Assembly: GCA_029245245.1 (NCBI GenBank)
Contig: JAQWPT010000011.1
Coordinates: 1 to 64,000 of the forward strand
Origin: Phycisphaerales bacterium
GTDB taxonomy: Bacteria; Planctomycetota; Phycisphaerae; Phycisphaerales; SM1A02
DNA length: 64,000 nucleotides
Direction of reading: 5' to 3'
Below, piece by piece: positions 1 to 8,854 of the stretch (positions are counted from its first letter, which is position 1; every line of letters starts with the position of its first letter). Below the pieces are notes generated by a model that saw only the letters and a program-made list of their open reading frames with translations, had not been told where the DNA came from and did no database searches. Position numbers and translations under genes: made by a program.

Positions 1-21
1 AATCGAGGGTTGAAACGGTCC

Positions 22-3000
22 ATGCCGCGCCGCGACGACATCCACACCATTCTTGTACTTGGCTCGGGACCCATCGTCATCGGGCAAGGCTGTGAATTCG
101 ACTACTCCGGCACGCAGGCCTGCAAGGCCCTGCAGGAGGAGGGCTACCGAGTCGTCCTCGTGAATTCGAACCCGGCGACGATCATGACCGATCCCGCCTT
201 CTCGGATCGCACCTACATCGAGCCCATCACTGCTCCGGCGGTTCGACGCGTCCTGGAGAAGGAACGCGAGCGTGGTACGCCCGTCGATGCCCTCCTGCCG
301 ACCATCGGGGGACAGACGGCGCTCAACTGTGCCTGTGAACTCGATGAGGATGGGACACTCGAAGCGTTCGGGGTCCAGATGATCGGGGCCACCAGGGAAA
401 TCATCCACCGCGCCGAGGATCGCCAGGTCTTCCGGGAGATCGTCGAGGATCTCGGGCTGCACATGCCGCGGGCCAGGACCGTCAACACCGTCGAAGAGGG
501 ATTCGACTTCCTCGAGGAGATCGGGTTGCCGGCAATCCTTCGCCCCGCCTTCACCCTCGGTGGAAGTGGCGGTGGCGTCGCCTACAACCGCGACGAGTTC
601 GAGGACCTGCTGCGTCGAGGCCTTTCGGCGTCGCGCATCGACCAGGTGCAGATCGACGAATCGGCGCTGGGCTGGAAGGAGTTTGAACTCGAGGTCGTCC
701 GCGATCGAAACGACAACTGCGTCGTCGTCTGCGGCATCGAGAACATCGACGCGATGGGAGTGCATACCGGGGACTCGATCACCGTGGCCCCCATCCTCAC
801 GCTCACTGATCGCGAGTACCAGGTGATGCGGGATGCCGCCCTGGACATTCTCCGTGCCGTGGGCGTGGATACCGGCGGCTCCAACGTGCAGTTTGCCGTG
901 AACCCCCGCACCGGGGAGATGATCGTCATCGAGATGAATCCCCGCGTGTCGCGTTCATCGGCCCTGGCTTCGAAGGCCACCGGATTCCCGATCGCACGCA
1001 TCGCGGCCAAACTGGCCGTTGGCTACACGCTCGACGAACTTCGAAACGACATCACCGGGACCACCTCGGCCTGCTTCGAGCCCTCCATCGACTACGTCGT
1101 GACCAAGATGCCGCGATGGACATTCGAAAAGTTCCCCGAGGCCGACGAGACGCTCACGACTCAGATGAAATCCGTGGGCGAGGCAATGAGCATTGGTCGT
1201 ACCTTCAAGGAGAGCTTCCAGAAGGCGATCCGCTCCATGGAGGTCAAGCGGTTCGGCTTCGGCCTCGATGAGAACGATCGCTGGCTGCAGGGCCACGAGC
1301 GGGGAGAGGGGGAGCACTGGCCCATCGACGAGGAGACCATCTCCCGGAAACTCAGCGTTCCCTGCCAGGGACGGATGTACTACATCCGCTACGCGTTGAA
1401 GGCCGGATGGACTCCCGATCGCATCCACGAACTCACAGGCATCGATCCCTGGTTCATTGACCAGTTCGCCCAGCTTGTGGAGTTCGAATCGAAGTTGCTG
1501 GCCGTCGATGCTCTGGAGGATCTTTCCGAGGAGACGTTCCGGACCGCCAAGCAGTTGGGCTACTCCGATCCCCAGTTGGCTCGGCTGTACCTGGGATCGA
1601 TCCAGACCGACACCATCCTTGCGGTCCGCAGCCGGCGCAAGGCCCTGGGCATCGAGCCGGTCTACAAACTGGTGGATACCTGTGCGGCCGAGTTCGAGGC
1701 GGTCACTCCTTACTACTACTCCACCTATGAGCACCCGTTCCACGTCGACGGGAAGTCGGTGCAGGATGACGAGATCCGCGTCACTGATCGCAAGAAGATC
1801 GTGATTCTTGGTGGAGGTCCCAATCGCATCGGCCAGGGAATCGAGTTCGACTACTGCTGTTGCCAAGCGTCCTTCGCCTGCCGTGAAATCGGCTTCGAGT
1901 CCGTGATGATCAACTCCAACCCGGAGACCGTCAGCACCGACTACGACACTTCGGACCTGCTCTTCTTCGAGCCACTGACCCTCGAGGACACCCTGAACAT
2001 CCTGGAACGACTCAATGGGGGTGGGATTGAGATCGAGGGCCGTGCCGGCGGTGTGCTGGGCTGCATCGTGCAGTTCGGCGGCCAGACCCCGTTGAACCTC
2101 GCCCACGGCCTGGCCCGGGCTGGGGTTCCTCTCATCGGAACCGGGCTGGATTCCATCGATGCGGCCGAGGATCGTGACCGGTTCAAGGACATCCTCAATG
2201 AACTCGGGCTGAAGCAGCCTGAATCCGGAATCGCCTACTCCATGGAAGAGGCCAGGGTCATCGCTGCCGACATCGGGTACCCGGTCCTGGTTCGCCCTTC
2301 GTACGTACTTGGCGGTCGGGGCATGGAGATCTGCTTCGACGAGGAGGCTCTGGCCCGATACATGCGAAACGCCGTCGATGTCTCTGAGCTGTCAAACGCC
2401 CCGGTCCTGATCGATCGATTCCTCTCCGAAGCGATCGAGGTGGATATCGATGTCGTGGCCGACTTCCAGCCCCATGCCGATACGGTCTGTCGACAGCTGG
2501 AGATGGCCGATGATCCTCCCCAGGCGGTCATCTGCGGCATCATGGAGCACATCGAGGAGGCCGGGGTCCATTCCGGCGATTCCTCCTGCACCATTCCAAC
2601 GAACACGCTCTCGAAGGCGATCGTCCGCCAGATCGAGGACAACGCCCGCCAACTCGCCCAGCGGCTGAGTGTCCGTGGGCTCATGAACGTCCAGATGGCG
2701 GTCAAGGATGACACCATCTATGTGATCGAGGTCAATCCTCGCGCATCTCGCACCGTGCCGTACGTTGCCAAGGCGAAGGGCATTCCCTTCGCCCGCATCG
2801 CCGCCAAGGTGATGATGGGGCGGTCCCTGGCGGACATGGACATCAAGCATCGGCCTGACACCGGGTATTTCGCGGTCAAGGAGCCGATCTTCCCCTTCGA
2901 CAAGTTCCCCGGAGTCGACGTGGTCCTGGGGCCGGAAATGCGATCCACCGGCGAGGTCATGGGTACGGACCGTTCTCTGCCCATCGCTCTGGCCAAGGCC

Positions 3001-3501
3001 AAGATGGCGGTCGGCCAGTCCCTTCCCACCGAGGGAGACGTCTTCATCTCGGTTCGGGATTCCGACAAGCCCAGCCTCATCGAGACGGCCCGGATGCTGG
3101 TGTCCATGGGCTTCACCGTGCACACCACGCTGGGGACACACCAGTTGTTGTCCAGCCACAGCATCGAGACCAGCCTGATCCGCAAGATCTCCGAGGGCGT
3201 CCGGCCCAACATCCTGGACCGCCTCGCCAACGGGGAGATCGACCTCATCATCAACACGCCCACTCGCAAGGGTGGTGAGACCGATGAAGGGCGGATCCGG
3301 GCCATGGCGGTTCGCTGCCGGGTGCCCATGATCACAACCATGACCGGGGCATGGGCCGCGGTCCAGGCGATCACCGCCCTGCGGGCCGGCAGCTGGTCCG
3401 TCGCGGCCATGCAGGACATCTTCCCCGACCTCGCCCGCCCCGAAACAACGCCCCGGGACATTCCCGCGCCGTGGTTGGATCCGGTGACTTCCGGTTCCTG
3501 A
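22..3501 (+). CDS. carB: carbamoyl-phosphate synthase large subunit
   Basis: This is the large, ammonia-using subunit of carbamoyl-phosphate synthase, which makes carbamoyl phosphate from bicarbonate, ammonia and two ATP for pyrimidine and arginine synthesis in the cytoplasm. The protein has two homologous halves. Each opens with a nucleotide-binding signature: [17 protein letters not shown] near residue 15 and [17 protein letters not shown] near residue 600. Each half contains an ATP-grasp domain, and an MGS-like allosteric domain starts around residue 1005. At 1159 residues it is some 85 longer than E. coli CarB. The ATG at 22 is preferred because it begins the usual M-P-x-R-x-D-I start and has GAGGG 12 bases upstream; an in-frame TTG lies at 10. 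No carA is visible nearby. Family assignment is certain; only the exact start is open. Confidence 0.97.
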   Translation: MPRRDDIHTILVLGSGPIVIGQGCEFDYSGTQACKALQEEGYRVVLVNSNPATIMTDPAFSDRTYIEPITAPAVRRVLEKERERGTPVDALLPTIGGQTALNCACELDEDGTLEAFGVQMIGATREIIHRAEDRQVFREIVEDLGLHMPRARTVNTVEEGFDFLEEIGLPAILRPAFTLGGSGGGVAYNRDEFEDLLRRGLSASRIDQVQIDESALGWKEFELEVVRDRNDNCVVVCGIENIDAMGVHTGDSITVAPILTLTDREYQVMRDAALDILRAVGVDTGGSNVQFAVNPRTGEMIVIEMNPRVSRSSALASKATGFPIARIAAKLAVGYTLDELRNDITGTTSACFEPSIDYVVTKMPRWTFEKFPEADETLTTQMKSVGEAMSIGRTFKESFQKAIRSMEVKRFGFGLDENDRWLQGHERGEGEHWPIDEETISRKLSVPCQGRMYYIRYALKAGWTPDRIHELTGIDPWFIDQFAQLVEFESKLLAVDALEDLSEETFRTAKQLGYSDPQLARLYLGSIQTDTILAVRSRRKALGIEPVYKLVDTCAAEFEAVTPYYYSTYEHPFHVDGKSVQDDEIRVTDRKKIVILGGGPNRIGQGIEFDYCCCQASFACREIGFESVMINSNPETVSTDYDTSDLLFFEPLTLEDTLNILERLNGGGIEIEGRAGGVLGCIVQFGGQTPLNLAHGLARAGVPLIGTGLDSIDAAEDRDRFKDILNELGLKQPESGIAYSMEEARVIAADIGYPVLVRPSYVLGGRGMEICFDEEALARYMRNAVDVSELSNAPVLIDRFLSEAIEVDIDVVADFQPHADTVCRQLEMADDPPQAVICGIMEHIEEAGVHSGDSSCTIPTNTLSKAIVRQIEDNARQLAQRLSVRGLMNVQMAVKDDTIYVIEVNPRASRTVPYVAKAKGIPFARIAAKVMMGRSLADMDIKHRPDTGYFAVKEPIFPFDKFPGVDVVLGPEMRSTGEVMGTDRSLPIALAKAKMAVGQSLPTEGDVFISVRDSDKPSLIETARMLVSMGFTVHTTLGTHQLLSSHSIETSLIRKISEGVRPNILDRLANGEIDLIINTPTRKGGETDEGRIRAMAVRCRVPMITTMTGAWAAVQAITALRAGSWSVAAMQDIFPDLARPETTPRDIPAPWLDPVTSGS

Positions 3502-3541
3502 GCGGTGCGTGGGGAGTGATCTCCATTACACTGCACCTCCC

Positions 3542-4741
3542 ATGCCTCCTTGGCTTCCCCAATTCATCACCTCGATGATCGTGATTCTGGTCGTGCTGCA
3601 CCTGGCGCTTGGTGCAGCGGCGTACCTGATCCTGCTTGAGCGGAAGATCTGTGCGTGGGTGCAGGACCGGTGCGGTCCCAATCGTGTGGGTCCCATGGGT
3701 CTGCTGCAGCCGATTGCCGACGGCGTGAAACTGTTTCTGAAGGAAGACTTCATGCCACGCGGGGTCGACCGGGCCCTGTTCATCCTCGCTCCGGCATTCT
3801 CAGCCATTCCGGCTCTGATCGGCTTCGTCATCATCCCCTGGGCCGGCCTGCTCGAGATCGGCGATGGCAAGACGGTTGCGATCATGGGAGCGAACATCAA
3901 CATCGGAATCATCTACCTGGTGGCGACGGCTTCGCTGGGGGTCTATGGCGTCGGCCTTGGTGGCTGGGCATCCAACAACAAGTACTCGTTCATCGGGGGG
4001 CTTCGCGCTGCGGCCCAGATGATCAGTTACGAGATCCCCATGGGCCTGGCCCTGCTGTGCGTGATCCTGACTGCGGGAACCCTGCTGCCGATGGAGATCG
4101 TCCGCCAGCAACTTGATGGCCAGTGGTTCCTCATCCAGCAGCCCCTGGCTGCCGCCCTCTTCTTCGTCTGCATGCTGGCGGAGGCCAACCGAGCCCCCTT
4201 CGACCTGGCTGAGGCCGAACAGGAACTCGTTGGTGGCTGGCATACCGAGTATTCCTCGATGAAGTGGGCCCTGTTCTTCCTGGGCGAGTACGTCCACGTC
4301 TTCGTCGGCGCGGCCTTCTTCGCGATGCTGTTCCTTGGCGGCTGGTCGATCAACCCGGTCACGGGCTGGGATCTCCCGGTGGCCGGTGCCTGGTGGATGA
4401 TTCTCATCCAGTTCGGCATCGTGCTGGCGAAGGTGTTCCTGATCGTCGCGTTCGGAATGATGATTCGCTGGACCCTGCCGAGGTTCCGATTCGATCAACT
4501 GATGAAGCTTGCCTGGGAGGGCATGATCCCCCTCGGGCTGGTGCTGCTGTTGATGACCTCGTTCTTCGTCTTCGTGGGGTGGACCGCCTGGCTCTGGACC
4601 GGCTCGTTGGTCCTGCTTGCGATCCTCTGGTTCCTGCTGCCGGCATTGCCGAGACAGGCGAACCCGAATCGACGCATCGGTCTCATCGGTTCGCGTTTCA
4701 GCCCACCTCTGGATGACGCATCCGCTCGCCTTGAAGGTTGA
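3542..4741 (+). CDS. nuoH: NADH-quinone oxidoreductase subunit H (standalone)
   Basis: NuoH is the membrane subunit of complex I that joins the hydrophilic arm to the proton-pumping arm and helps form the quinone chamber. The sequence shows the family signatures GPNRVGPMGLLQPIADGVKL near residue 45 and AEANRAPFDLAEAEQELVGG near residue 215, the latter followed by H-T-E-Y-S. About eight membrane segments are present. The 399-residue length from the ATG at 3542 fits the family. An upstream in-frame GTG at 3509 would add 11 residues; neither start has a well-spaced ribosome site, so the start is tentative. It begins 40 bases after carB, and no other nuo gene occurs in the window. A formate-hydrogenlyase-type homologue is possible but less likely given the complex I style of both motifs. 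Confidence 0.93.
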   Translation: MPPWLPQFITSMIVILVVLHLALGAAAYLILLERKICAWVQDRCGPNRVGPMGLLQPIADGVKLFLKEDFMPRGVDRALFILAPAFSAIPALIGFVIIPWAGLLEIGDGKTVAIMGANINIGIIYLVATASLGVYGVGLGGWASNNKYSFIGGLRAAAQMISYEIPMGLALLCVILTAGTLLPMEIVRQQLDGQWFLIQQPLAAALFFVCMLAEANRAPFDLAEAEQELVGGWHTEYSSMKWALFFLGEYVHVFVGAAFFAMLFLGGWSINPVTGWDLPVAGAWWMILIQFGIVLAKVFLIVAFGMMIRWTLPRFRFDQLMKLAWEGMIPLGLVLLLMTSFFVFVGWTAWLWTGSLVLLAILWFLLPALPRQANPNRRIGLIGSRFSPPLDDASARLEG

Positions 4742-4746
4742 GTGCG

Positions 4747-4814
4747 GCAACGTAAAAAGAACAGGCGCCAATCGAGTCGGAGCATCGATCAGCGCCTGTG
4801 TTCTTCTGCGTTGC
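4747..4814 (+). terminator. long imperfect hairpin after nuoH
   Basis: Just after the nuoH stop there is a large inverted repeat. GCAACG (4747-4752) pairs with CGTTGC (4809-4814), and AAGAACAGGCGC (4757-4768) pairs with GCGCCTGTGTTCTT (4792-4805) apart from a two-base bulge. It is positioned to end the carB-nuoH transcript. It lacks a following T-tract, so it may be a processing or stabilising hairpin rather than a classic intrinsic terminator. Confidence 0.45.
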
Positions 4815-5406
4815 AATGAATACTAGTCATGGATGCATGGTGATCGCAAGCGCACGGCGCATGCGTCTGCTTCGCCATGCGTGGTGAGACGTGATGCGTT
4901 GGGTGATCCAAACGTGGTACGCTGCGCCACGATGTGGCATCGAGTACATGGATTCGTCACCGGCCTGCTGGGCCTTGGACTTGTTTTCCTCCGGTACCGG
5001 GGGCGATTTCGCGGTTCCTACTGGGCATGGCGGCATGCCACCGCGTTCGGGGCGGATCCATCCGGCTGGCCATCTCCAGGTCAGCGGCGCCGATCACTCC
5101 TTCACTACGGGGCGTGGGCCTGGTCGATACGCCGCGTTTGAGGCCTTCCAGACAGGGTTTTCCCTATCGGACCCTCTGCAAGTCCACAGAAAAGCAGCCT
5201 CCAGCCCCCCATAGAGCAGTTTTTTGCCCTGATGCCCCTCGAGGCCTTGTCAATGGCCTGGGGAGCACTGTTTTTTGTTTTCTATGGGGCAAACGGCTCA
5301 AATGCATTGTTTACAGCGGTTTACGGCGATTCATTGCATTATGTGCATACATTTTTCGCCGAATCAGGGCCAGAACGTAGCCGTCGGGCAGGAAATCAGT
5401 ACTATC

Positions 5407-5445
5407 TCGCCTTCAACTCATCGGCCACGGTTGGCCGATAGGCGA
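5407..5445 (+). promoter_or_regulatory. hairpin in the porin leader
   Basis: TCGCCT (5407-5412) pairs with AGGCGA (5440-5445), and inside it ATCGGCC (5420-5426) pairs with GGCCGAT (5433-5439), giving 13 base pairs with a seven-base bulge on one side. It lies about 120 bases before the porin start. It may be an mRNA leader structure or an operator; the sequence alone does not decide. Confidence 0.4.
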
Positions 5446-5503
5446 AGGTCACGTTCCGTGCCAGGCCGTGTGTGCTTGGGTATTGCGGGACTAATGATGA
5501 AGA

Positions 5504-5540
5504 GTGACGCGTAGTGGCTGGGAGTCGGTCACGCGTTCAC
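5504..5540 (+). promoter_or_regulatory. second hairpin just upstream of the porin ribosome site
   Basis: GTGACGCGT (5504-5512) pairs with ACGCGTTCAC (5531-5540) with one bulged base and an 18-base loop. It ends about eight bases before the AGGAG ribosome site of the porin, so it could affect translation or mRNA stability. Function is inferred from position only. Confidence 0.35.
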
Positions 5541-5561
5541 GAGTAATAGGAGAGTCAACAG

Positions 5562-6962
5562 ATGAGTCTCACGACCAAGGTTGGCTTCCTCGCGGGAGCT
5601 GCGGCAACGACCATTGCTGGTTCTGCTTTCGCGGGTACCTCTGCAAACGTCAGCTACGAAGACCTGCAGCAGCGGCTTGATGCCGCTGAGGCCAAGATCG
5701 CCGAGCTGTCGACCACTCAGAACGCTGACTGGTTGACTGAACAGCGTGCGGATGAAATCCGCGGTCTGGTGCAGGACGTACTGGCAGATGCCGATACCCG
5801 CGCGAGCCTTCAGGGATCCGGCATGCAGGCCGGGTACAACAATGGATTCGTTATTTCCTCCAATGATGGCCAGTGGATGCTCCGTATCAACGGACTTCTC
5901 CAAAACCGTTTCGTGGTCAGCCACACTCGGGATGATCAGAACCCCCTCGCGGGCGGTTTTGGACCCGGTGAAAAGACTCACGATGGTTTCGAGACCACTC
6001 GAGCTGTCCTGAACTTCAGCGGTACGGTCGCCAAGGATTACCACTTCAACGTGCGTTTGAACTGGTCCCCGTACAGCGATGGCAACACGCCCTCCCCGAG
6101 CGAGCTCGAGTGGGCATATGCCAGCATGGACCTCTCTGATGAGTTCAATCTTCAGATTGGTAAGCAGAAGTACGACGTAATGCGTGAATACATGGTCAAC
6201 GCTGAATTCCAGCAGACCATCGAACGCTCGCTTTACACCTACTACTGGGGCACTTCGTCCATCACCAACGGCATCAAGTTGAACTATTCCAACGACATGC
6301 TCCGTGCTAACGTGATGTACAGCAACGGTGGTACCGCCCAGACCTGGAACAATGCTTCCAGCAACGGCGCCTATTCCCAGAATCCAGCTGACTGGGCCTT
6401 CTCCGGCCGCGTCGCCTGGAAGCCCAGTGGCACTTGGGAACAGTTTGATGAGATGACCAGTCCCCAGGGCACCGAAGCCGGCATCCTTGTCGGTATGGGT
6501 TGGGCAGTCATGGACGGCGACGACAAGTTGACCGGCAATGACACCAGCACTCAGTGGATGCTCTCTTGGGATGCATCACTCGACTTCGGCGGTTGGAACG
6601 TGTTCGGCTCCATCACCCTCGGTGATGACAAGCAGAACGCATTCGGCCAGAATGTCGATGGCAACCAGTGGGGCTGGGAAGTCCAGGCTGGTTACTACCT
6701 GACCGAAGATCTTGAGATCTACGGTCGTTGGGAATGGCTCGATCCTCGCGTCTCAGGCATTTCGCATGATGACATCGAGATCATGACCTTTGGTGCCAAC
6801 TGGTACCTCGCCGGTCAGAATGCCAAGCTCAGCATCGATTGGGGTTACAACTTCGATAAGACCATCACGGCCGGCGTCGGCGGTGGCGGTTACACGAACT
6901 GGTTGAACTCCAGCATGCGGAACGAATGGGTGCTTCGCACTCAGCTGCAGCTCTACTTCTGA
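5562..6962 (+). CDS. outer-membrane porin with N-terminal coiled coil (paralog 1)
   Basis: This is a secreted beta-barrel protein, most likely an outer-membrane porin. Residues 1-25 form a signal peptide ending A-F-A before G-T. Next comes a short heptad-like helix (about 30-55), then the segment DWLTEQRADEIRGLVQDVLA and a repetitive barrel region. The chain ends in L-Q-L-Y-F, the aromatic C-terminus recognised by the BAM machinery. The overall pattern resembles phosphate-selective OprO/OprP-type porins, but substrate cannot be deduced. Codon use is biased toward C- and T-ending codons such as GGT and AAC more than in neighbours, which suggests high expression. AGGAGAG lies eight bases before the ATG. 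A strong terminator follows, so it is probably monocistronic. A paralog sits downstream at 7352. Confidence 0.85.
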   Translation: MSLTTKVGFLAGAAATTIAGSAFAGTSANVSYEDLQQRLDAAEAKIAELSTTQNADWLTEQRADEIRGLVQDVLADADTRASLQGSGMQAGYNNGFVISSNDGQWMLRINGLLQNRFVVSHTRDDQNPLAGGFGPGEKTHDGFETTRAVLNFSGTVAKDYHFNVRLNWSPYSDGNTPSPSELEWAYASMDLSDEFNLQIGKQKYDVMREYMVNAEFQQTIERSLYTYYWGTSSITNGIKLNYSNDMLRANVMYSNGGTAQTWNNASSNGAYSQNPADWAFSGRVAWKPSGTWEQFDEMTSPQGTEAGILVGMGWAVMDGDDKLTGNDTSTQWMLSWDASLDFGGWNVFGSITLGDDKQNAFGQNVDGNQWGWEVQAGYYLTEDLEIYGRWEWLDPRVSGISHDDIEIMTFGANWYLAGQNAKLSIDWGYNFDKTITAGVGGGGYTNWLNSSMRNEWVLRTQLQLYF

Positions 6963-6986
6963 TCTGCACCGCAACCTGAGTTGTCC

Positions 6987-7020
6987 AGCCGGCCCTCCTC
7001 GGAGGGCCGGCTGTCTTTTT
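6987..7020 (+). terminator. strong intrinsic terminator after porin 1
   Basis: AGCCGGCCCTCC (6987-6998) and GGAGGGCCGGCT (7001-7012) form a perfect 12-bp GC-rich stem followed by G-T-C and five T residues. It is a textbook intrinsic terminator for the porin. Confidence 0.93.
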
Positions 7021-7050
7021 GCCAGGTCTCGGCTTGGCCAGAAACGGAAA

Positions 7051-7078
7051 GGCCCCGGCGAGATGCCGAGGCCTTATT
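7051..7078 (+). terminator. second, weaker hairpin after porin 1
   Basis: GGCCCCGGC (7051-7059) and GCCGAGGCC (7065-7073) pair with one mismatch around a GAGAT loop and are followed by TTATT. It would back up the stronger terminator upstream. In the other orientation the hairpin is followed by TTT, so it could also act on the minus strand. Confidence 0.5.
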
Positions 7079-7083
7079 CCGAT

Positions 7084-7130
7084 GGAGAGAGGAGGAGAGA
7101 GGGGGAGAGAGGAGGAGAGAGGAGGAGAGA
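7084..7130. repeat. 10-bp polypurine tandem repeat
   Basis: Forty-seven consecutive purines occur on the plus strand. They consist of nearly five copies of a 10-base unit with consensus GGAGGAGAGA; one copy reads GGGGGAGAGA. The period equals about one helical turn. The tract lies between the porin 1 terminators and the porin 2 gene. It is too short and lacks spacers for a CRISPR array. Uninterrupted homopurine tracts can form triplex DNA and are prone to slippage. Confidence 0.9.
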
Positions 7131-7351
7131 TCTGTGTGTGAGAAGAGGAGGGAGTCGGAAAGTTCGTCCTTCACCTTCCACTACGTCGGGGAGCTGGATT
7201 TGTGTGGTGGAATCTGCAATCGGGCATAAAACTGCCTCAACAAGTGCTCAGGGCCACCCTCAGAGGGTTCCCTTTCCTTGGAGGGCGATAACCTCAAGGG
7301 TCGATAACTCACGAATAGGGCCACAGGAGGTGGCCCAGAGGAGCGAAATGG

Positions 7352-8848
7352 ATGTCGCATCGTCTGACCGTGGCCGGACTGGGGGGTCCCAGGCTCATTC
7401 AAGTATTCATTGGAACCTCCCTGCTGGCCTTGTGCGGCCTTCCCGGGGGAGATGCCCTCGCAGATGAAGGCAGTACCAGTCAGGTCCTGGAAGCCATTCA
7501 GGAGGAGCTCAGGCACGTCAGGGAGGAGAACAGGGCCATGCGGCAGGAGATCGATCTCCTGCAGGTCGAGAACTCTGATGACTGGATGACGGAGCAGCGT
7601 GCCGAGCAGATCAAGGGCCTGGTCCAGGATGTCCTGGCCGATGCCGACACACGATCTTCCCTGGCAGGAAACGGCCTGATGGCCGGATGGTCCGACCATT
7701 TCTTCCTGGCCAGCGCCGATGGCCGGTTCCTGCTTCGACTGGGCACCTTGGTCCAGAACCGTTTCATCGTCAACCACCGTGATTCCACGGAAGAGTCGTC
7801 GACGACGGAGTTGGACCCCTGGGTATGGGGGTTCGAAACCACCACCGCTCGGCTGAACTTTTCGGGCCATGTCTTCGGTGAGGATGTCCAGTATCGAGTC
7901 AGCCTTGGCTACGGGCGTTCGGATCCCTACAAGTTCACGAACAACGATACGGTTTTCTCCGCTCGCCTCTACGAAGCCTGGACGCGACTTCGCATCACGG
8001 ACGAATGGTCCGTCAAGATGGGGCTCATGAAGATCCCCTTCACCCGGGAGTTCCTCGTCTACGAAGGTCGCCAGTTGGCGGTTGAACGATCAACGATCGA
8101 CTGGCGCATGGGACTGGGGCGCACGATGGGTGTCGAGTTGGACTACATCGATGACAACTTGCGAGGAATGTTGTCGTTCAACTCCGGCTCCGGCTCCTAC
8201 TTCACCCGGTTGACTCTCGACCCGGTCCCGCCATGGGCCTGGAGCGTCGACGCAGCGGAGATCTCGGTGCAGGGGAGGCTCGAGTTCCTGCTGGCCGGTG
8301 AATGGCAGCAGTTCAAGCAGTTCACCAGTCCTCCCGGGCAGGAGTTCGGCATGATGCTCGGCATCGCCGGTGGCGGCATCAAGGGCGAACGCACGTCGGT
8401 GGGTGGCAACCAGGACAAGGGTGACGTCTGGGCCGCGACGGGTGATGTCTCGATGATGTTTGGTGGAGCGAGCCTGTTCGCATCCTTCACCTTCGCAAGT
8501 CAGAGCAACCTGACCCAGACGATCGATTCGGTCAACTGGTATGGCGCGGTCGTGCAGGGAAGCGTCTACCTGGATCAGAAGACGGAATTGTATGCCCGGT
8601 ACGAGTGGGGCGGACCGATCGAGGTTGAGCAGCCCGGCGAACAGTTCCCGACCGAGCCGATCAGCATTCTCATGGCCGGGATCAACTACTACATCGACGG
8701 ACAGGATGTGAAGCTCACGATCGACGGCGGCATCGCCTTCAATCCGATCAGCCAGGTCATGACCATCAACCAGACCGGCTGGCGTGAAGAGGCGGAGGAA
8801 CACAATGCGGAGTTCCTGATCCGGACGCAGTTGCAGTTGATGTTCTGA
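7352..8848 (+). CDS. outer-membrane porin with N-terminal coiled coil (paralog 2)
   Basis: This is a second beta-barrel protein of the same family as the one at 5562. After a signal region ending near A-L-A (residues 30-37) comes a long heptad helix (about 42-68, rich in E and R), then DWMTEQRAEQIKGLVQDVLA, nearly the same as in paralog 1. A barrel region follows, with a C-terminal L-Q-L-M-F end. Mid-barrel segments such as F-T-R-E-F-L-V-Y resemble OprO/OprP-like porins. GAGGAG at 7338-7343 lies eight bases before the ATG and fixes the start. Codon bias is closer to the genome average than in paralog 1, suggesting lower expression. Substrate is unknown. Confidence 0.83.
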   Translation: MSHRLTVAGLGGPRLIQVFIGTSLLALCGLPGGDALADEGSTSQVLEAIQEELRHVREENRAMRQEIDLLQVENSDDWMTEQRAEQIKGLVQDVLADADTRSSLAGNGLMAGWSDHFFLASADGRFLLRLGTLVQNRFIVNHRDSTEESSTTELDPWVWGFETTTARLNFSGHVFGEDVQYRVSLGYGRSDPYKFTNNDTVFSARLYEAWTRLRITDEWSVKMGLMKIPFTREFLVYEGRQLAVERSTIDWRMGLGRTMGVELDYIDDNLRGMLSFNSGSGSYFTRLTLDPVPPWAWSVDAAEISVQGRLEFLLAGEWQQFKQFTSPPGQEFGMMLGIAGGGIKGERTSVGGNQDKGDVWAATGDVSMMFGGASLFASFTFASQSNLTQTIDSVNWYGAVVQGSVYLDQKTELYARYEWGGPIEVEQPGEQFPTEPISILMAGINYYIDGQDVKLTIDGGIAFNPISQVMTINQTGWREEAEEHNAEFLIRTQLQLMF

Positions 8849-8854
8849 TTCGGC

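Larger units (their letters stand above)
4815..5561. other. gene-free region upstream of the first porin
   Basis: No convincing protein is seen on either strand here; the short open frames lack ribosome sites and natural composition. The right part (about 5218-5360) is AT-richer than its surroundings. It contains two direct repeats in register, TTTACAGCG (5310-5318) and TTTACGGCG (5320-5328), flanked by AATGCA and TGCATT. Further on lie two hairpins (5407-5445 and 5504-5540) directly ahead of the porin. The stretch looks like a long promoter and leader region for a highly expressed gene. Confidence 0.5.
6963..7351. other. intergenic region between the two porins
   Basis: Apart from the two hairpins and the polypurine repeat listed separately, this stretch holds the leader of the second porin. 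A small hairpin at 7319-7335 (GGCCAC, loop AGGAG, GTGGCC) exposes a ribosome-site-like loop just before the real GAGGAG at 7338-7343. No protein gene is supported. Confidence 0.5.

Noticed and set aside
955-2106. 383-codon minus-strand frame inside carB
   Set aside because: It is antisense to conserved carB domains and has no recognisable protein pattern.
4827-5514. several short frames between nuoH and the porin
   Set aside because: They overlap each other, lack ribosome sites and have atypical composition such as many Cys, His and Arg residues.
7084-7130. possible CRISPR array
   Set aside because: Units are only ten bases and contiguous, without spacers, and no cas genes are present.
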